64,000 nt of DNA from Paenibacillus planticolens (GTDB lineage: Bacteria > Bacillota > Bacilli > Paenibacillales > NBRC-103111). Position numbers and translations under genes: made by a program. The notes under the pieces were generated by a model. That model saw only the letters and a list, made by a program, of their open reading frames with translations, searched no databases and had not been told where the DNA came from. The stretch covers positions 124,001 through 188,000 of the forward strand of contig NZ_WHNZ01000017.1 of assembly GCF_013141725.1 (NCBI RefSeq), given 5' to 3'. Positions 17,817 through 27,984 of this stretch are shown in pieces (the stretch's first letter is position 1; the number at the start of each line of letters is the position of its first letter).

Positions 17817-17876
17817 ATTCTCAATAAAGAACGATAGGCTCATTTTCATTTTAGTTCTTTATAGAGAACGTGTCAA
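17817..17876 (-). promoter_or_regulatory. EPS operon 1 promoter with two SinR-type boxes
   Basis: On the minus strand, -35 TTGACA (17871-17876), a 17-bp spacer and -10 TAAAAT (17848-17853). The palindrome GTTCTTTATAGAGAAC (17854-17869) fills 16 of the 17 spacer bases; both arms match SinR GTTCTYT. A second, degenerate box, ATTCTCAATAAAGAAC (17817-17832), lies 37 bp downstream, centre to centre, in the transcribed leader. The design is identical to the EPS operon 2 promoter. Confidence 0.8.
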
Positions 17877-17973
17877 CACAGTTTTCAATATTTCCTGAAG
17901 TGTACCCTATCCCATTTATAGAACCAAAATAGGCCACGCGCAGTTTTATGGTGGCCTCACATATACAAATTAT

Positions 17974-20391
17974 TTAGCTTATTAATCCAAAGGGCTTGAA
18001 TTGTGCTAACGCATCAACGAATTCCCATACCAGGCTTCCATCCGTTGAAGTTCCGCTTGTTTGCGATGGAGGAACTTTACTGCTTTTACCTGCCGCATTG
18101 GATTTATAAACATTGCCGTTCGCATATACAAAGGCGTTCAGTGGATATGAAGTATCCGCTGACCAAGCCGTACCCGCTGCTGTTCCAGGCACCGTGACTA
18201 CCCATCCGATATAACCGCCAGAAGCCGGGCTGGTGTTGTTTATGATTTGGCCGCGTCTATAATTTCCAGAAGTAGGCGGGCTGGACAGCTTATAATATGG
18301 ATCCACAATGCCATCGATGTAGTTGTTTATTTTCACATGATTTTGATACTCAAGTATTTCTGCCGTTGCCACTTTTACCACATTGTTACTGAACAAGATT
18401 TCGATTGATGCTGATTTGGGATCGCTTGCATTTATCGCTTTCATGGCTTTGGTTGACTTAAATATATTCCCGTCCATGGTAAAAGATGCTGCGACAAATG
18501 TAGGCCACCAGAAGTCAATCATGGTTGCCGCGTTCGTTGGATTGTAGCTAAAGGTATTCTGTTTAAATACAACCTCACCGCCGACATCCCTAAATAGGAA
18601 GGCCGTACTTTCTTTACTGGCAAAAGAACTACCGCTTATATGAAGCAAGGCATTCTTCTTGTTCTGATCGAATGTAAGCTGCGTATAACCGTCCCACTCA
18701 AACGTGCAGTTCTTAAGTTGATATTCCGCTTGAGGATTGTTTATTGTAGAAATCGGTCCTGAGTTCTTAAACGAACAGCCCGAATAGTTCCCCGGAGGCA
18801 GCCCAGTCACAATATTCTGAGCATGCTTAGTGTTGATAAAAGAAACGTTGTTGAATAACCATCCGTTCTTGGTTGAGTTCGACACCCACGTCAAACTGCT
18901 GCCTTTCGCTCCTCCCCCCTCAATTGTACAATTCGAGATTTCCTGCGGTTCTGTAGAAAAAAAGAGCGTAGAGCCTAAACCTTGGAACGTACTATAATAA
19001 TCAATATCGTTAAAAAACCTGCAATTATCCAGTTGTACGCAGTATGCTTTCGTTCTGCTTATATTCAGAGGACTATTGTGAAATAGGCAATTGCTGACTA
19101 GAGCTTCCTCACTGCTTTGGGTTAGAATGATTCTTGAGCCATAAAAGTGATTATTTGATAGGATAACTTCACCTGCAATTAACCCCGACATATCCCTGAG
19201 ATCATTTGCATGTATGACTGCCTTGTCCACGTTTTCATTAATTGCAAGAGTGCCACCTCTTATTGCATTGTTAGTAATACTTATATGTCTTCCTGCAACT
19301 GCAATAATATTATAGGACGTATTATCATGGAAATTATTACTGTCAATATATATATATTGATTAAACTCATACATATCTTCAATATCTATTGCTCCCTGTG
19401 GAGCTGTTCCTTTAATATGATGAATTTTGCATTCTGTAATGTAAACATGTTTTGCACCAGTAATACTCACTCCCAGCCTTCTACAATCATGTATATTGCA
19501 TTTATCGATATAAAGTTGTTTACCAAACTCTACGACTTTTAAGGTGATTGAGCTTTGCCCGGCTGGGGGCACTGTATTCTGATGGATAATAAATTTGGCA
19601 TAACTAGCACCTGGAGGAACTTCTACTTCGTCAAAAAACTGTATGTTCGTTTTGGCCGAAAGGAAGGTGTCATCTTTTTTATAAAATACAAGGTCGTACA
19701 AATTAGAAGTTATTCCTGCACCTACCCCACCATAACTACTTCCATACAATCCAAAATAGCCCCATTTTGCGATATTTGCTTGATTCATATCTATTTTTAT
19801 CGTGTTTCTAATTCTTGTATCATCAGCTACAAGCGTACCATCCGTTAAGCTAATTCCGCCCGCCTCAAAATTTCCATCAAAATTATAACCTGAAATTTGA
19901 CCATATAAGCTTTCCAGAGAAATACCGTCCCCTGTACAATTATAAATCTCCAGGTTGTCAATTGTTAAAAACTTAACATTAGAGCCAACTAGCGGGGTGT
20001 TGCTGATCCTGATTCCATGTCCCCATTCATGAGTACCTGGTACGGTGGTATAGTCATGCGCATTTCTATCACCTTCAATCTTACCGTTCGTAATTCGGCA
20101 ATACTTCTGATTTCTTTGAAATAAAACAATCGCATAATTTGGCAATCCATTTGGATTTATTTTCAAAGTAGCACCGTTCAGATTGAAGGCCATAAAGCTT
20201 TGAGGTTCTATGGGATTTTTTTCATCGACTAAATATATTCCCTTAGGCAATGTCGCCTCTGAATAACCTTGGTCAAAGGCATATTGCAATGCATCATTAA
20301 TCCCTTTACTTGTATTTACCGCATCCGTTCCATCGCTCTTAATCCCCCAACGTGACAGTTCAATCAAATAAGCACATCCTATATCCGCCAT
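17974..20391 (-). CDS. Right-handed beta-helix protein (tailspike/YobO-like), no signal peptide
   Basis: 805 residues. The N-terminus ELSRWGIKSDGTDAVNTSKG followed by INDALQYAFDQGY is the pectate-lyase-3/tailspike motif. Residues about 90-660 are Asn-rich beta-helix rungs (IDNLEIYNCTGDGISLES, IYIDSNNFHDNTSYNII). The C-terminus (about 725-800, AWSADTSYPLNAFVYANGNVYKS) resembles a small chitin-binding-like module. No export signal is seen. A secreted paralogue lies divergently at 20619. Possible roles are an EPS lyase/hydrolase or a prophage-derived tailspike. It ends about 100 bp before the promoter of EPS operon 1. Confidence 0.8.
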   Translation of the reverse strand: MADIGCAYLIELSRWGIKSDGTDAVNTSKGINDALQYAFDQGYSEATLPKGIYLVDEKNPIEPQSFMAFNLNGATLKINPNGLPNYAIVLFQRNQKYCRITNGKIEGDRNAHDYTTVPGTHEWGHGIRISNTPLVGSNVKFLTIDNLEIYNCTGDGISLESLYGQISGYNFDGNFEAGGISLTDGTLVADDTRIRNTIKIDMNQANIAKWGYFGLYGSSYGGVGAGITSNLYDLVFYKKDDTFLSAKTNIQFFDEVEVPPGASYAKFIIHQNTVPPAGQSSITLKVVEFGKQLYIDKCNIHDCRRLGVSITGAKHVYITECKIHHIKGTAPQGAIDIEDMYEFNQYIYIDSNNFHDNTSYNIIAVAGRHISITNNAIRGGTLAINENVDKAVIHANDLRDMSGLIAGEVILSNNHFYGSRIILTQSSEEALVSNCLFHNSPLNISRTKAYCVQLDNCRFFNDIDYYSTFQGLGSTLFFSTEPQEISNCTIEGGGAKGSSLTWVSNSTKNGWLFNNVSFINTKHAQNIVTGLPPGNYSGCSFKNSGPISTINNPQAEYQLKNCTFEWDGYTQLTFDQNKKNALLHISGSSFASKESTAFLFRDVGGEVVFKQNTFSYNPTNAATMIDFWWPTFVAASFTMDGNIFKSTKAMKAINASDPKSASIEILFSNNVVKVATAEILEYQNHVKINNYIDGIVDPYYKLSSPPTSGNYRRGQIINNTSPASGGYIGWVVTVPGTAAGTAWSADTSYPLNAFVYANGNVYKSNAAGKSSKVPPSQTSGTSTDGSLVWEFVDALAQFKPFGLIS

Positions 20392-20618
20392 CTCTTAAAC
20401 ACCTCCATATCAAATCGTATTCAATAGAGAAGCAGATGGTTACAAAATCCCAATATTTGGTTTAAAGCACATGCGATTAAATAGAAAAGGAGTCTAGACG
20501 ACGCGGCGCACGGACAAAAAAAATTTAAAATACATTTTATGACTTCTTACGACATTTTTTCCGGTTTAAAGTGTACAATGATACCTGTATTTAAATAACT
20601 CACAAGGATGGTAAGATA
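20392..20618. promoter_or_regulatory. Divergent promoter region of the two beta-helix genes
   Basis: A 227-bp AT-rich gap with ribosome sites at each end (GGAGGTG for the minus gene, AAGGATG for the plus gene). I see no SinR-type or GATAC-type palindrome and no clear TTGACA/TATAAT pair, so regulation is unknown. Confidence 0.4.
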
Positions 20619-22778
20619 ATGATTAAAAAGGCAATAATTCTTCTAACATTTTTCATGCTTTCTTTTCAATCTTTACTTGTTGAGGCTGTGACACTAGAAA
20701 ATTCCACACAAGCGATAGGAGCCAGAACTTACAACTTAGAACTTTCCCGATGGAATGTATATAATGACGGAACACATCCGGTTGAAACGACCAATGGGAT
20801 CAACAAAGCGTTACAGTGGGCAAGTGAACAAGGATATCAAATCTTTAAAGTACCCGCGGGCAGATATCTAATTAGTAAAGGGACTAAACCGGACGATTCA
20901 CAAGCACGAATTAATATGGTCAGCAATATGACTTTCTTACTTGATGATTTATCCATTATTCAAAAAGAAACGAATAGTTATGAGAATTATCGAACCTTAT
21001 ACGTCGGCTATGGAGTAAATAATGCAACAATCAAAGGCGGTACTTATCAAGGAGATAAAGAAACTCATAATTATAGTAGCAGAGACAACGCTGACAGTGC
21101 AGGGACACATGAGTTTGGCAGCGGAATATCCTCGGAAGGATCGTACAATTTAACAATAGACGATGTTAAAATTATTAACTTTACAGGTGATGGCATTACA
21201 ATTGCCGGATCAAATATTGGAATCTCAGGTACCTACGGGAAAGACTATCTTTATGGCGATATAGATGGCTCAGGCAAATTTATTAATTCCACTTCCAAGA
21301 TTAGACCTAAGAATGCAATGGACTTCACAAGCCCCAGTTATAAGGGGAGAAAGTATTTTGCCTTTGAACAGCCTCAAGGTGTTACGAACAATAGATATGA
21401 TGTCTATTTCTATAAAAACGATGGAACGTACTTATCTTCAGTTAAGCAAGTCAGATTTGGTATGGATCTAGTGCAGATTCCGCAAGATGCTAAAAGCTTT
21501 TATCCTGTTTTTAGTTCTAATGCCATTGCTAATTTTTTTGTTAAATTGTTTAGTAATGATGTTTCTAGAAATATAACGATCAGAAATTCAGAATTAGCGT
21601 TTAATCGAAGGCAAGGGATTTCAATATTTGGGGTAGATGGAATCGAAATTAGCAATAATAAAATTCATGACATCAAAGGTACTGCGCCAGGGTTTGGAAT
21701 TGATTCAGAGGCTGAAGGTTTTTTCCCCAACAATAACCTAAATATTATGAATAATCACTTTTATAACAATAGAGGCGGAGACATTGTATTTGCTGATGGA
21801 GACACTGCTTTAATAAGTAATAACAAATTTGAGAGCAGTATAGGCGTATATATTTATAGCGCATTTCCAAATACAACGGTTAAAAGCAATACCTTTACTA
21901 GTGGTGGACTGACCATGGGAGGTACTGGGGTTGCGGACTTAAACACCTTCATAAACGCCGAAGTTAATTTAAGCGCAACAAGCAACACACTAACCAATTC
22001 AACTTTTCTTAATAGTCGCTTAACCTTGAAAAACACGGACTCTTTTGGCTCTAAAGTAGAGAATATCACCATGACCAACACGGATTCCTCCGTTTTTACT
22101 TCTTTAAATGTAGGGGATCGTCCTGTCCAACTCTCGAATATTACGATCCAAGGGGTAACCAAGCTTTCAACGTTAGGTGGAAAAGGTACGGATCAAAACG
22201 TATATAATAATCTCCGTATCGAAGATTATAATGCGTACAACGGTACTTCACTTCCAGCTGGCACTTATAATAATTGCCAGTTTTCGTCGGCAACTAACGA
22301 GCTTGTTGGCTTAGCTATTAATCAAACAGGTACATATGCTTTTAATAATTGTTCTTTTCATGCTTTAGGTAAGATATTTACAATATATAGTTTATTTGGA
22401 GAAGCAGATATTACGATTAGCAATTCGAATTTTAACATTTCCAAAGACGTTGGCTACGCGGCTGCATTATATGTACAGGGAGCAAAGCAGTTATCTATTC
22501 TAAACAGCACCTTAACTGCTAATAATCTTACGCTGAATAATACGCCTTATATCAAAATTGGATCATTAGGTGGTTCAACTAAACCGACTGAAGTCAATTC
22601 TTTTACATTCAAAAATAACTCAATTACAACAAGTAAAGCTTTATATGGCATAGATTCCATGGATGCCGGAACTGGAGCGCCAGCCTATACGATTTCTAAC
22701 AACATTTTTAATATAGCCTTATTAAAATTAAAAACGAACGACTTGAAACAAAACAATGAGGAGTTGTCTCCGTACTAA
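20619..22778 (+). CDS. Secreted right-handed beta-helix protein
   Basis: 719 residues with a Sec signal peptide (MIKKAIILLTFFMLSFQSLL, cleavage likely near VEA). The mature N-terminus LELSRWNVYNDGTHPVETTN and GINKALQWASEQGY matches the divergent 805-residue neighbour, showing common descent. The rest is beta-helix rungs rich in Asn (NNATIKGGTYQGDKE, ISNNKIHDIKGTAPGFGIDS). The C-terminal module of the neighbour is missing. Likely acts outside the cell on polysaccharide, perhaps the EPS made by the flanking operons; no catalytic residues can be named. Confidence 0.8.
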   Translation: MIKKAIILLTFFMLSFQSLLVEAVTLENSTQAIGARTYNLELSRWNVYNDGTHPVETTNGINKALQWASEQGYQIFKVPAGRYLISKGTKPDDSQARINMVSNMTFLLDDLSIIQKETNSYENYRTLYVGYGVNNATIKGGTYQGDKETHNYSSRDNADSAGTHEFGSGISSEGSYNLTIDDVKIINFTGDGITIAGSNIGISGTYGKDYLYGDIDGSGKFINSTSKIRPKNAMDFTSPSYKGRKYFAFEQPQGVTNNRYDVYFYKNDGTYLSSVKQVRFGMDLVQIPQDAKSFYPVFSSNAIANFFVKLFSNDVSRNITIRNSELAFNRRQGISIFGVDGIEISNNKIHDIKGTAPGFGIDSEAEGFFPNNNLNIMNNHFYNNRGGDIVFADGDTALISNNKFESSIGVYIYSAFPNTTVKSNTFTSGGLTMGGTGVADLNTFINAEVNLSATSNTLTNSTFLNSRLTLKNTDSFGSKVENITMTNTDSSVFTSLNVGDRPVQLSNITIQGVTKLSTLGGKGTDQNVYNNLRIEDYNAYNGTSLPAGTYNNCQFSSATNELVGLAINQTGTYAFNNCSFHALGKIFTIYSLFGEADITISNSNFNISKDVGYAAALYVQGAKQLSILNSTLTANNLTLNNTPYIKIGSLGGSTKPTEVNSFTFKNNSITTSKALYGIDSMDAGTGAPAYTISNNIFNIALLKLKTNDLKQNNEELSPY

Positions 22779-22781
22779 AAT

Positions 22782-22825
22782 AAAAAATCCCCCGCCAGCT
22801 AATACGGCTAAATGGGGGATTTTTT
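22782..22825. terminator. Rho-independent terminator
   Basis: AAAAAATCCCCC pairs with GGGGGATTTTTT around a 20-nt loop. It ends the beta-helix gene and, in the other direction, EPS operon 2. Confidence 0.9.
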
Positions 22826-22859
22826 TATGGGATTAAAAAGCTTATATCCTCATTCCAAC

Positions 22860-24032
22860 TTAATTAAATCGCTTTTCAAATTCATTATTAAATTGAGGTT
22901 TTGATCTTCTGAATATTCTTTTTGTTAGTGCCTTACCCAATTGGATGGATGGCCTTTCTATCAGATGATACATGCCAACTGAAATAATTAAACTAATAAT
23001 CAATGTAAGGAGGAAAATACACCATAATGGGAGTATATTGTGCAACCTGTGAACGGCTGAAAATAAAACGACGACATGTATCAAATATAGGCTATACGAT
23101 ATTTTACCTAAGTAGTTAATCAGATAATTCCTCAGCAATCTAGAAAAAAGACTTGAATTAAGGGCAAATATGATTAGAATAACGCCTCCGCCTGTTACTG
23201 CCCAAGAGTCAATAACCGTTCTATAAAATGGTGATATCTCTGGATATAAAAACAGTTTAATTCCAAAAGAGGGATGTAAAAATAAATAGATTATAAGGCC
23301 AATTACGAATAATATGACCTTAGACTTTTTAGTTAAAAGGGAAAATTTATTTGCAATAGTCATCCTGTATTTAGCAAGCAATGCACCTATTACAAACATA
23401 GCAATATAATTAATTGTGGCTACCAGCTCTGTCCCAGTATTAGTAGGTTTCGATAGCTGATAGATGATCATTCCAATCAAGCTAAATAATAGACTTAGTG
23501 CTAATCCTTGTTTCCAGTTCAATCTGACTATTAGTATCATTAAAACTGGAAAAATGATTGAAATTCTCATTTCATGTAGTAGAGACCATACAACAGGGTC
23601 TAGATTGCTAAGAAATGTCCCTATCAAGATGACATGATCTTCAATCACTTCCATGCTTATCGAAGATATCCAAATTGTATTGAACCATTCACTATAGCCT
23701 TTTAATTGCCCACTATAAAATAGTTCTCTACAAATAATTGCAACTATTACCGTAAATAAGTATGGCAAATAAATACGACAGATTCTTTTTACAACAAATG
23801 AAAAGTAACTTGACTGTTTATTATTAAAATATGGCAATGATAACACGAATCCACTTAACACGAAAAATAATACGACTGATTCTCCACCTGAGGTAAATAA
23901 ACGAAACGGGCTATACTCAAAGATGATTTTTAAAAACTTATCTCCTGGCACCATCAGATACATATGCAAGAAAACTACGAAAATTGCAGCAAAACCTCTC
24001 AATGAATCCAACTCTTCCAACCGCGTTTTCAT
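22860..24032 (-). CDS. Acyltransferase family 3
   Basis: 390-residue polytopic membrane protein. Family start LEELDSLRGFAAIFVVFLHM with the RG and His, then VVLFFVLSGFVLSLPYF. About ten hydrophobic segments and a basic tail. Last gene of EPS operon 2; likely O-acetylates the polysaccharide. Confidence 0.9.
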   Translation of the reverse strand: MKTRLEELDSLRGFAAIFVVFLHMYLMVPGDKFLKIIFEYSPFRLFTSGGESVVLFFVLSGFVLSLPYFNNKQSSYFSFVVKRICRIYLPYLFTVIVAIICRELFYSGQLKGYSEWFNTIWISSISMEVIEDHVILIGTFLSNLDPVVWSLLHEMRISIIFPVLMILIVRLNWKQGLALSLLFSLIGMIIYQLSKPTNTGTELVATINYIAMFVIGALLAKYRMTIANKFSLLTKKSKVILFVIGLIIYLFLHPSFGIKLFLYPEISPFYRTVIDSWAVTGGGVILIIFALNSSLFSRLLRNYLINYLGKISYSLYLIHVVVLFSAVHRLHNILPLWCIFLLTLIISLIISVGMYHLIERPSIQLGKALTKRIFRRSKPQFNNEFEKRFN

Positions 24033-24067
24033 CTAACACCTCAATTATAAATTTTCTAGGTACCATA

Positions 24068-25177
24068 CTAGCTCTCCACTCTGCTAGTTAGAGACTCCAC
24101 AGGAACATGTTTCTTACTATTATTATTTTTTCCGAGCAACAATGAGGAGATACGAGTCCTCTTTATAAGTTCAACGCACCAGTAAGAGACAATTAGTGTT
24201 AGCAGCGTGCTTAACATAATAAATAAAAGATTAGAGAAAAAAATGGATGACACCATAAAAATAACCTTTATCACTGCAACATGAATAAGATATATACCAA
24301 AGGAATTTCGATAAAGCGACGTTATAGGCTTCAACTTATATGTCATACCTAATTTTACGAGAAGTGCCATTGTCGCAAAAGAATAGATCAAGACGGTTAT
24401 TCTGAAATAACCCATTATTTCCATTTGCTTTGCATATCCAAAGCTTATAAAGGCATCCGTGATTAAAGCGATAGCAGACAACACATAAATAGCAATAACG
24501 ACAGCAATAGGTTTTGATTTAATAAATTCAAGCAATTTGGAGTAATTTTGTGTTGCATACACGCCCATGCAGAAGTAACTCATCCAAATAACAAATGTAG
24601 ATTGCAAAATTGTACTCGCTGATCCAACGAGATCTTTACTTAAAAGCGTCCCTACTAATAAAGTTTGATATCCAACGTACATTAAAATATTTATAAGCAA
24701 TATACTAATCACCATTTTTTTACTTCCTGCCAGTTTGATTATCCATGGCAAGAAAACAAACATTTGAAACAGAAGAGGGATATAATAAAGCTGGTAGAAG
24801 GGTCCATTACCTGTTAGATAAATCATAATGATGCCTTTATAATTACTGGAGAAAGACAGGAACAAGACTAAGCCCAAACTAGTCCAAACTAGATAAGGAA
24901 CAATTAAGTCCCTGATCTTCCCTTTAATTACTTGCAAATAGCTGTTCCGCTTGTAGCTTTGAAAGGCTAACACGCCAGAAACAAATAAAAACGCCGGTAC
25001 GCAAAACCGACTCAGCTGATTTAAAATGACACTTGCATTAAATGTGAATCGATCTGCTGGCATTTTTGTCAGAGTTATACTAGTTACATGTATAATAATA
25101 ACTGCAACCACCGCCGTTGCTCGGATAAAATCTAATTCTGGAAACCGATTGCTCTTTACTGATGTCTCCATTATCAT
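24068..25177 (-). CDS. Acyltransferase family 3
   Basis: 369-residue polytopic membrane protein starting RFPELDFIRATAVVAVIIIH, with FCVPAFLFVSGVLAFQSY, resembling the WecH/OatB-like branch. The second acyltransferase of EPS operon 2 and the third in the EPS region, so the polymer probably carries several acyl decorations. Confidence 0.88.
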   Translation of the reverse strand: MIMETSVKSNRFPELDFIRATAVVAVIIIHVTSITLTKMPADRFTFNASVILNQLSRFCVPAFLFVSGVLAFQSYKRNSYLQVIKGKIRDLIVPYLVWTSLGLVLFLSFSSNYKGIIMIYLTGNGPFYQLYYIPLLFQMFVFLPWIIKLAGSKKMVISILLINILMYVGYQTLLVGTLLSKDLVGSASTILQSTFVIWMSYFCMGVYATQNYSKLLEFIKSKPIAVVIAIYVLSAIALITDAFISFGYAKQMEIMGYFRITVLIYSFATMALLVKLGMTYKLKPITSLYRNSFGIYLIHVAVIKVIFMVSSIFFSNLLFIMLSTLLTLIVSYWCVELIKRTRISSLLLGKNNNSKKHVPVESLTSRVES

Positions 25178-25206
25178 TCACCCCCGATATCGGTGCTTGA
25201 CAACTA

Positions 25207-26763
25207 TCAGAAATCTTTTTGTTTTAACCGTACTACTATTGTGCTAATTTTGAATTTGCCAATCAGCGCGCCGAGCAAACCCTTAAAATAAATAAATTCT
25301 TCGTTCTTCCTAAATATGAAATAATACATCACATTAATCAGTACGATATTGATCACGCAGTTACCCATAAGAGCGTATACGCTTTTCGTTTCTTTCAAAG
25401 GCATTGTTGCAAAGTAAGTTAATACTAACGGAATACAACCGATGAGCAGGTATTTTGCATACATTTTGAAGTATTCGATTAAGCCAACTTTGAATATATA
25501 CTTATAAACCATCTTAGGTTTCACCCAAAATATAACTGTCACATTGCTTAATAATGTCCCTAAAAGTACACCGGGCAAGCCAATTAACTTAACCAAAATG
25601 ATTGATGCGCCCAAATTGATAGCCGCTTCGGCTAACGGTGCATATCGATCTTGAACGTAGATTCCTCCCCCCTCTTTAAAGCGCTCAACAGATCCTCGCA
25701 TCAAAAAGAAATAGAAATTTATGACTAACAAGATAATGCTCAGCCGATCCAGTACTTGACCGTCTCCTAGCCATAGCAACACGAATTGCCCAATCGTATT
25801 AAGCAATGAAATCGTTGCAAAAGAAACGAGCCAGAAACTTAAGAAGAACAGCCGCTTATGGACCTTATAGGCCGCACTTTTATCGTCTTCCGCCAATAAA
25901 TTTCCTACACTGGCTGAAACACCTGAAAGCGAACTGGAAATCAGCCCTTGAGCAGCACCGAGAATCATACTATAGCTATTAAAAATGCCTACAACCGTCA
26001 GATTGATAAACGCAGAAATGACTATATTACTTGTCCCTAATACTAGAATACCGCCAATTTTATGCATGAACAGGGCTTTGACATTTTTAATTAATGATGA
26101 TCGTTCTTCTGAGCTTATCTTGCCTGATGTGACTTTAATCCAGGGATATTTGCTCTTAATGTACAAATCCATAAATAAAAAGTAGAGTAAACTTACCGCG
26201 ATCTGAATAATTAAAAAGACATATAAACTCGGATAAAACTTCAGCATTGCCAGTTGTAAAATAGATACTAATAGTTTGCTGGCCGTGGTGCCTATTGCTA
26301 CTTTATATCCATCTTGTGCCACATTCAGAATACATATCTTATATGAAAAAAAGTAGGTAATTATGGTATTGACTAAAAATAACAGAAAATAAAGCTGAGC
26401 ATCCAGTAAGTTAATTTGATCTTTGATGAAAAACTGTAAGAAGAAAGAGACGATGATACCAAGTACCAAAATGATACATCCGACCGCATTATAGAATTTG
26501 GAATAAAACTGCAAATACCCCTTAACCTTTACCTGGTCATTCTCTGCAAAGGGTTTATATAAGGAGTAAATAATTGCACTCCCTATGCCAAGTTCAACGA
26601 TGGAGAGTAAACCAATGATATTGGTATATAGCGAGGTTAGGCCTAATAACTCATTCCCCAGAGAATCTAAAAAAGCTTTTCTCACAATAAACGAGGGCAA
26701 TAAACCTAGCGCAAAAGTTAATAAATTTACGATGACGTTAATACTTGCCTTACGTACTCTCAT
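25207..26763 (-). CDS. Wzx-like polysaccharide flippase
   Basis: 518 residues with about 12-14 membrane helices. MOP-superfamily start RKASINVIVNLLTFALGLLP, and FKEGGGIYVQDRYAPLAEAA in the middle, a signature of Wzx/EpsK-like translocases. Moves undecaprenyl-linked repeat units to the outer face for the polymerase of EPS operon 1, which ties the two operons to one polymer pathway. It is the only flippase in the window. Confidence 0.9.
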   Translation of the reverse strand: MRVRKASINVIVNLLTFALGLLPSFIVRKAFLDSLGNELLGLTSLYTNIIGLLSIVELGIGSAIIYSLYKPFAENDQVKVKGYLQFYSKFYNAVGCIILVLGIIVSFFLQFFIKDQINLLDAQLYFLLFLVNTIITYFFSYKICILNVAQDGYKVAIGTTASKLLVSILQLAMLKFYPSLYVFLIIQIAVSLLYFLFMDLYIKSKYPWIKVTSGKISSEERSSLIKNVKALFMHKIGGILVLGTSNIVISAFINLTVVGIFNSYSMILGAAQGLISSSLSGVSASVGNLLAEDDKSAAYKVHKRLFFLSFWLVSFATISLLNTIGQFVLLWLGDGQVLDRLSIILLVINFYFFLMRGSVERFKEGGGIYVQDRYAPLAEAAINLGASIILVKLIGLPGVLLGTLLSNVTVIFWVKPKMVYKYIFKVGLIEYFKMYAKYLLIGCIPLVLTYFATMPLKETKSVYALMGNCVINIVLINVMYYFIFRKNEEFIYFKGLLGALIGKFKISTIVVRLKQKDF

Positions 26764-26783
26764 TCGTAGCTCACCATCTTTTT

Positions 26784-27968
26784 TTATGACTCAATCAAGG
26801 CGTACACTTTATGGATTTCCTCTTCTGTTCCTACATTTTCTTTCTTTAAATTTGAGCTTATCTTTTGTCTCAGGCTGCCATCTTCCATCATATTTTTAAT
26901 TCCCATATAAATATCTTCAGAATTCATATTCACAATTAGTCCATTTTCTCGGTCTGTAATTTGATTATGGACAACAGTAAAGTTGGTAGTCACGATTGGT
27001 ATATGTAATATTCTCGCCTCTGCTATGGCTAACCCATATCCTTCAAATCTCGAGGGTTGAACATATACATCGCTTTGTTTTAAGTAGGTATATGGATTTT
27101 GATGCGTCCCCAAAAAAATAAAAGTGTCTTCTAAGCCCAGCCTTTTTACAGTTTCCTCTAGTTTCGTCTTTAATTCACCTTCTCCAATAGCAAACCATTT
27201 GAATTTAAAGCCTTCTTCTTTTAGTTTATGACATGCCTCAATAGCCCATTCATACCCCTTTTGATGAACAAGCCTGCCGATCGTTAATATTCTCATTCCT
27301 TCAAATTCTTCGGTAAAGCCTCCGTTTTCATTGGACATGGATCTGATCAGTATGGGTGAAATAATATCGTATATGACCGTTACTTTGGACTTCATACTTG
27401 GTAGTTCACTCACCAATACATCTTTACATAATTCAGACACAGCAATGATTTGATTAAATTTCTCATAATAATTTATATCAAACTCTTTGTTGTATCCAGC
27501 AATTTTATAATCGATATTGACCCATGAGAGTTTCTTTACTGCACTTACTTTTTCTGCAACAAAGTAGGTAGGCATCCCTTGACTGTATGCAATGGCTACA
27601 TCATATTTCTTATCTAGCTTCTCTATCTCCTTACTTATCCATCCCCAGTTTATTTGTGCTCCGTGCATATTCTTCTTCAAATGCGGAATTCTGAGCGAAG
27701 TGGATACTCCAAGTCTTACGAATATTTGTTTGAAATTCCTTTGTCTAATTAAGTGCTTAAATCCTCTCATTTGATTTCTCATATAAACCGGCACTTCGAT
27801 TACATTCACTTCTTTGGGTAATAACGGTAAATATAACCCATTAGGGGAAAACATTAATAAATCCACTTCATATTTTTGAAAATCAAATAACGTTAATAAG
27901 GATATTAAACTTTTCTCGGCCCCTCCGCTATGTAAAGAATCTATGACAAATAGTATCTTCTTTTTCAT
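26784..27968 (-). CDS. Glycosyltransferase family 4
   Basis: 394 residues, GT-B. N-terminal FVIDSLHSGGAEKSLISLL; donor domain with LTIGRLVHQKGYEWAIEACH, AIGEGELKTKLEE and VQPSRFEGYGLAIAEARIL. Closely resembles the other glycosyltransferase of this operon (29094-30329), including a shared W-x-x-x-D-Y/Q region, so they are likely paralogues. Confidence 0.92.
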   Translation of the reverse strand: MKKKILFVIDSLHSGGAEKSLISLLTLFDFQKYEVDLLMFSPNGLYLPLLPKEVNVIEVPVYMRNQMRGFKHLIRQRNFKQIFVRLGVSTSLRIPHLKKNMHGAQINWGWISKEIEKLDKKYDVAIAYSQGMPTYFVAEKVSAVKKLSWVNIDYKIAGYNKEFDINYYEKFNQIIAVSELCKDVLVSELPSMKSKVTVIYDIISPILIRSMSNENGGFTEEFEGMRILTIGRLVHQKGYEWAIEACHKLKEEGFKFKWFAIGEGELKTKLEETVKRLGLEDTFIFLGTHQNPYTYLKQSDVYVQPSRFEGYGLAIAEARILHIPIVTTNFTVVHNQITDRENGLIVNMNSEDIYMGIKNMMEDGSLRQKISSNLKKENVGTEEEIHKVYALIES

Positions 27969-27984
27969 AAGTACTCCTTTCGTC

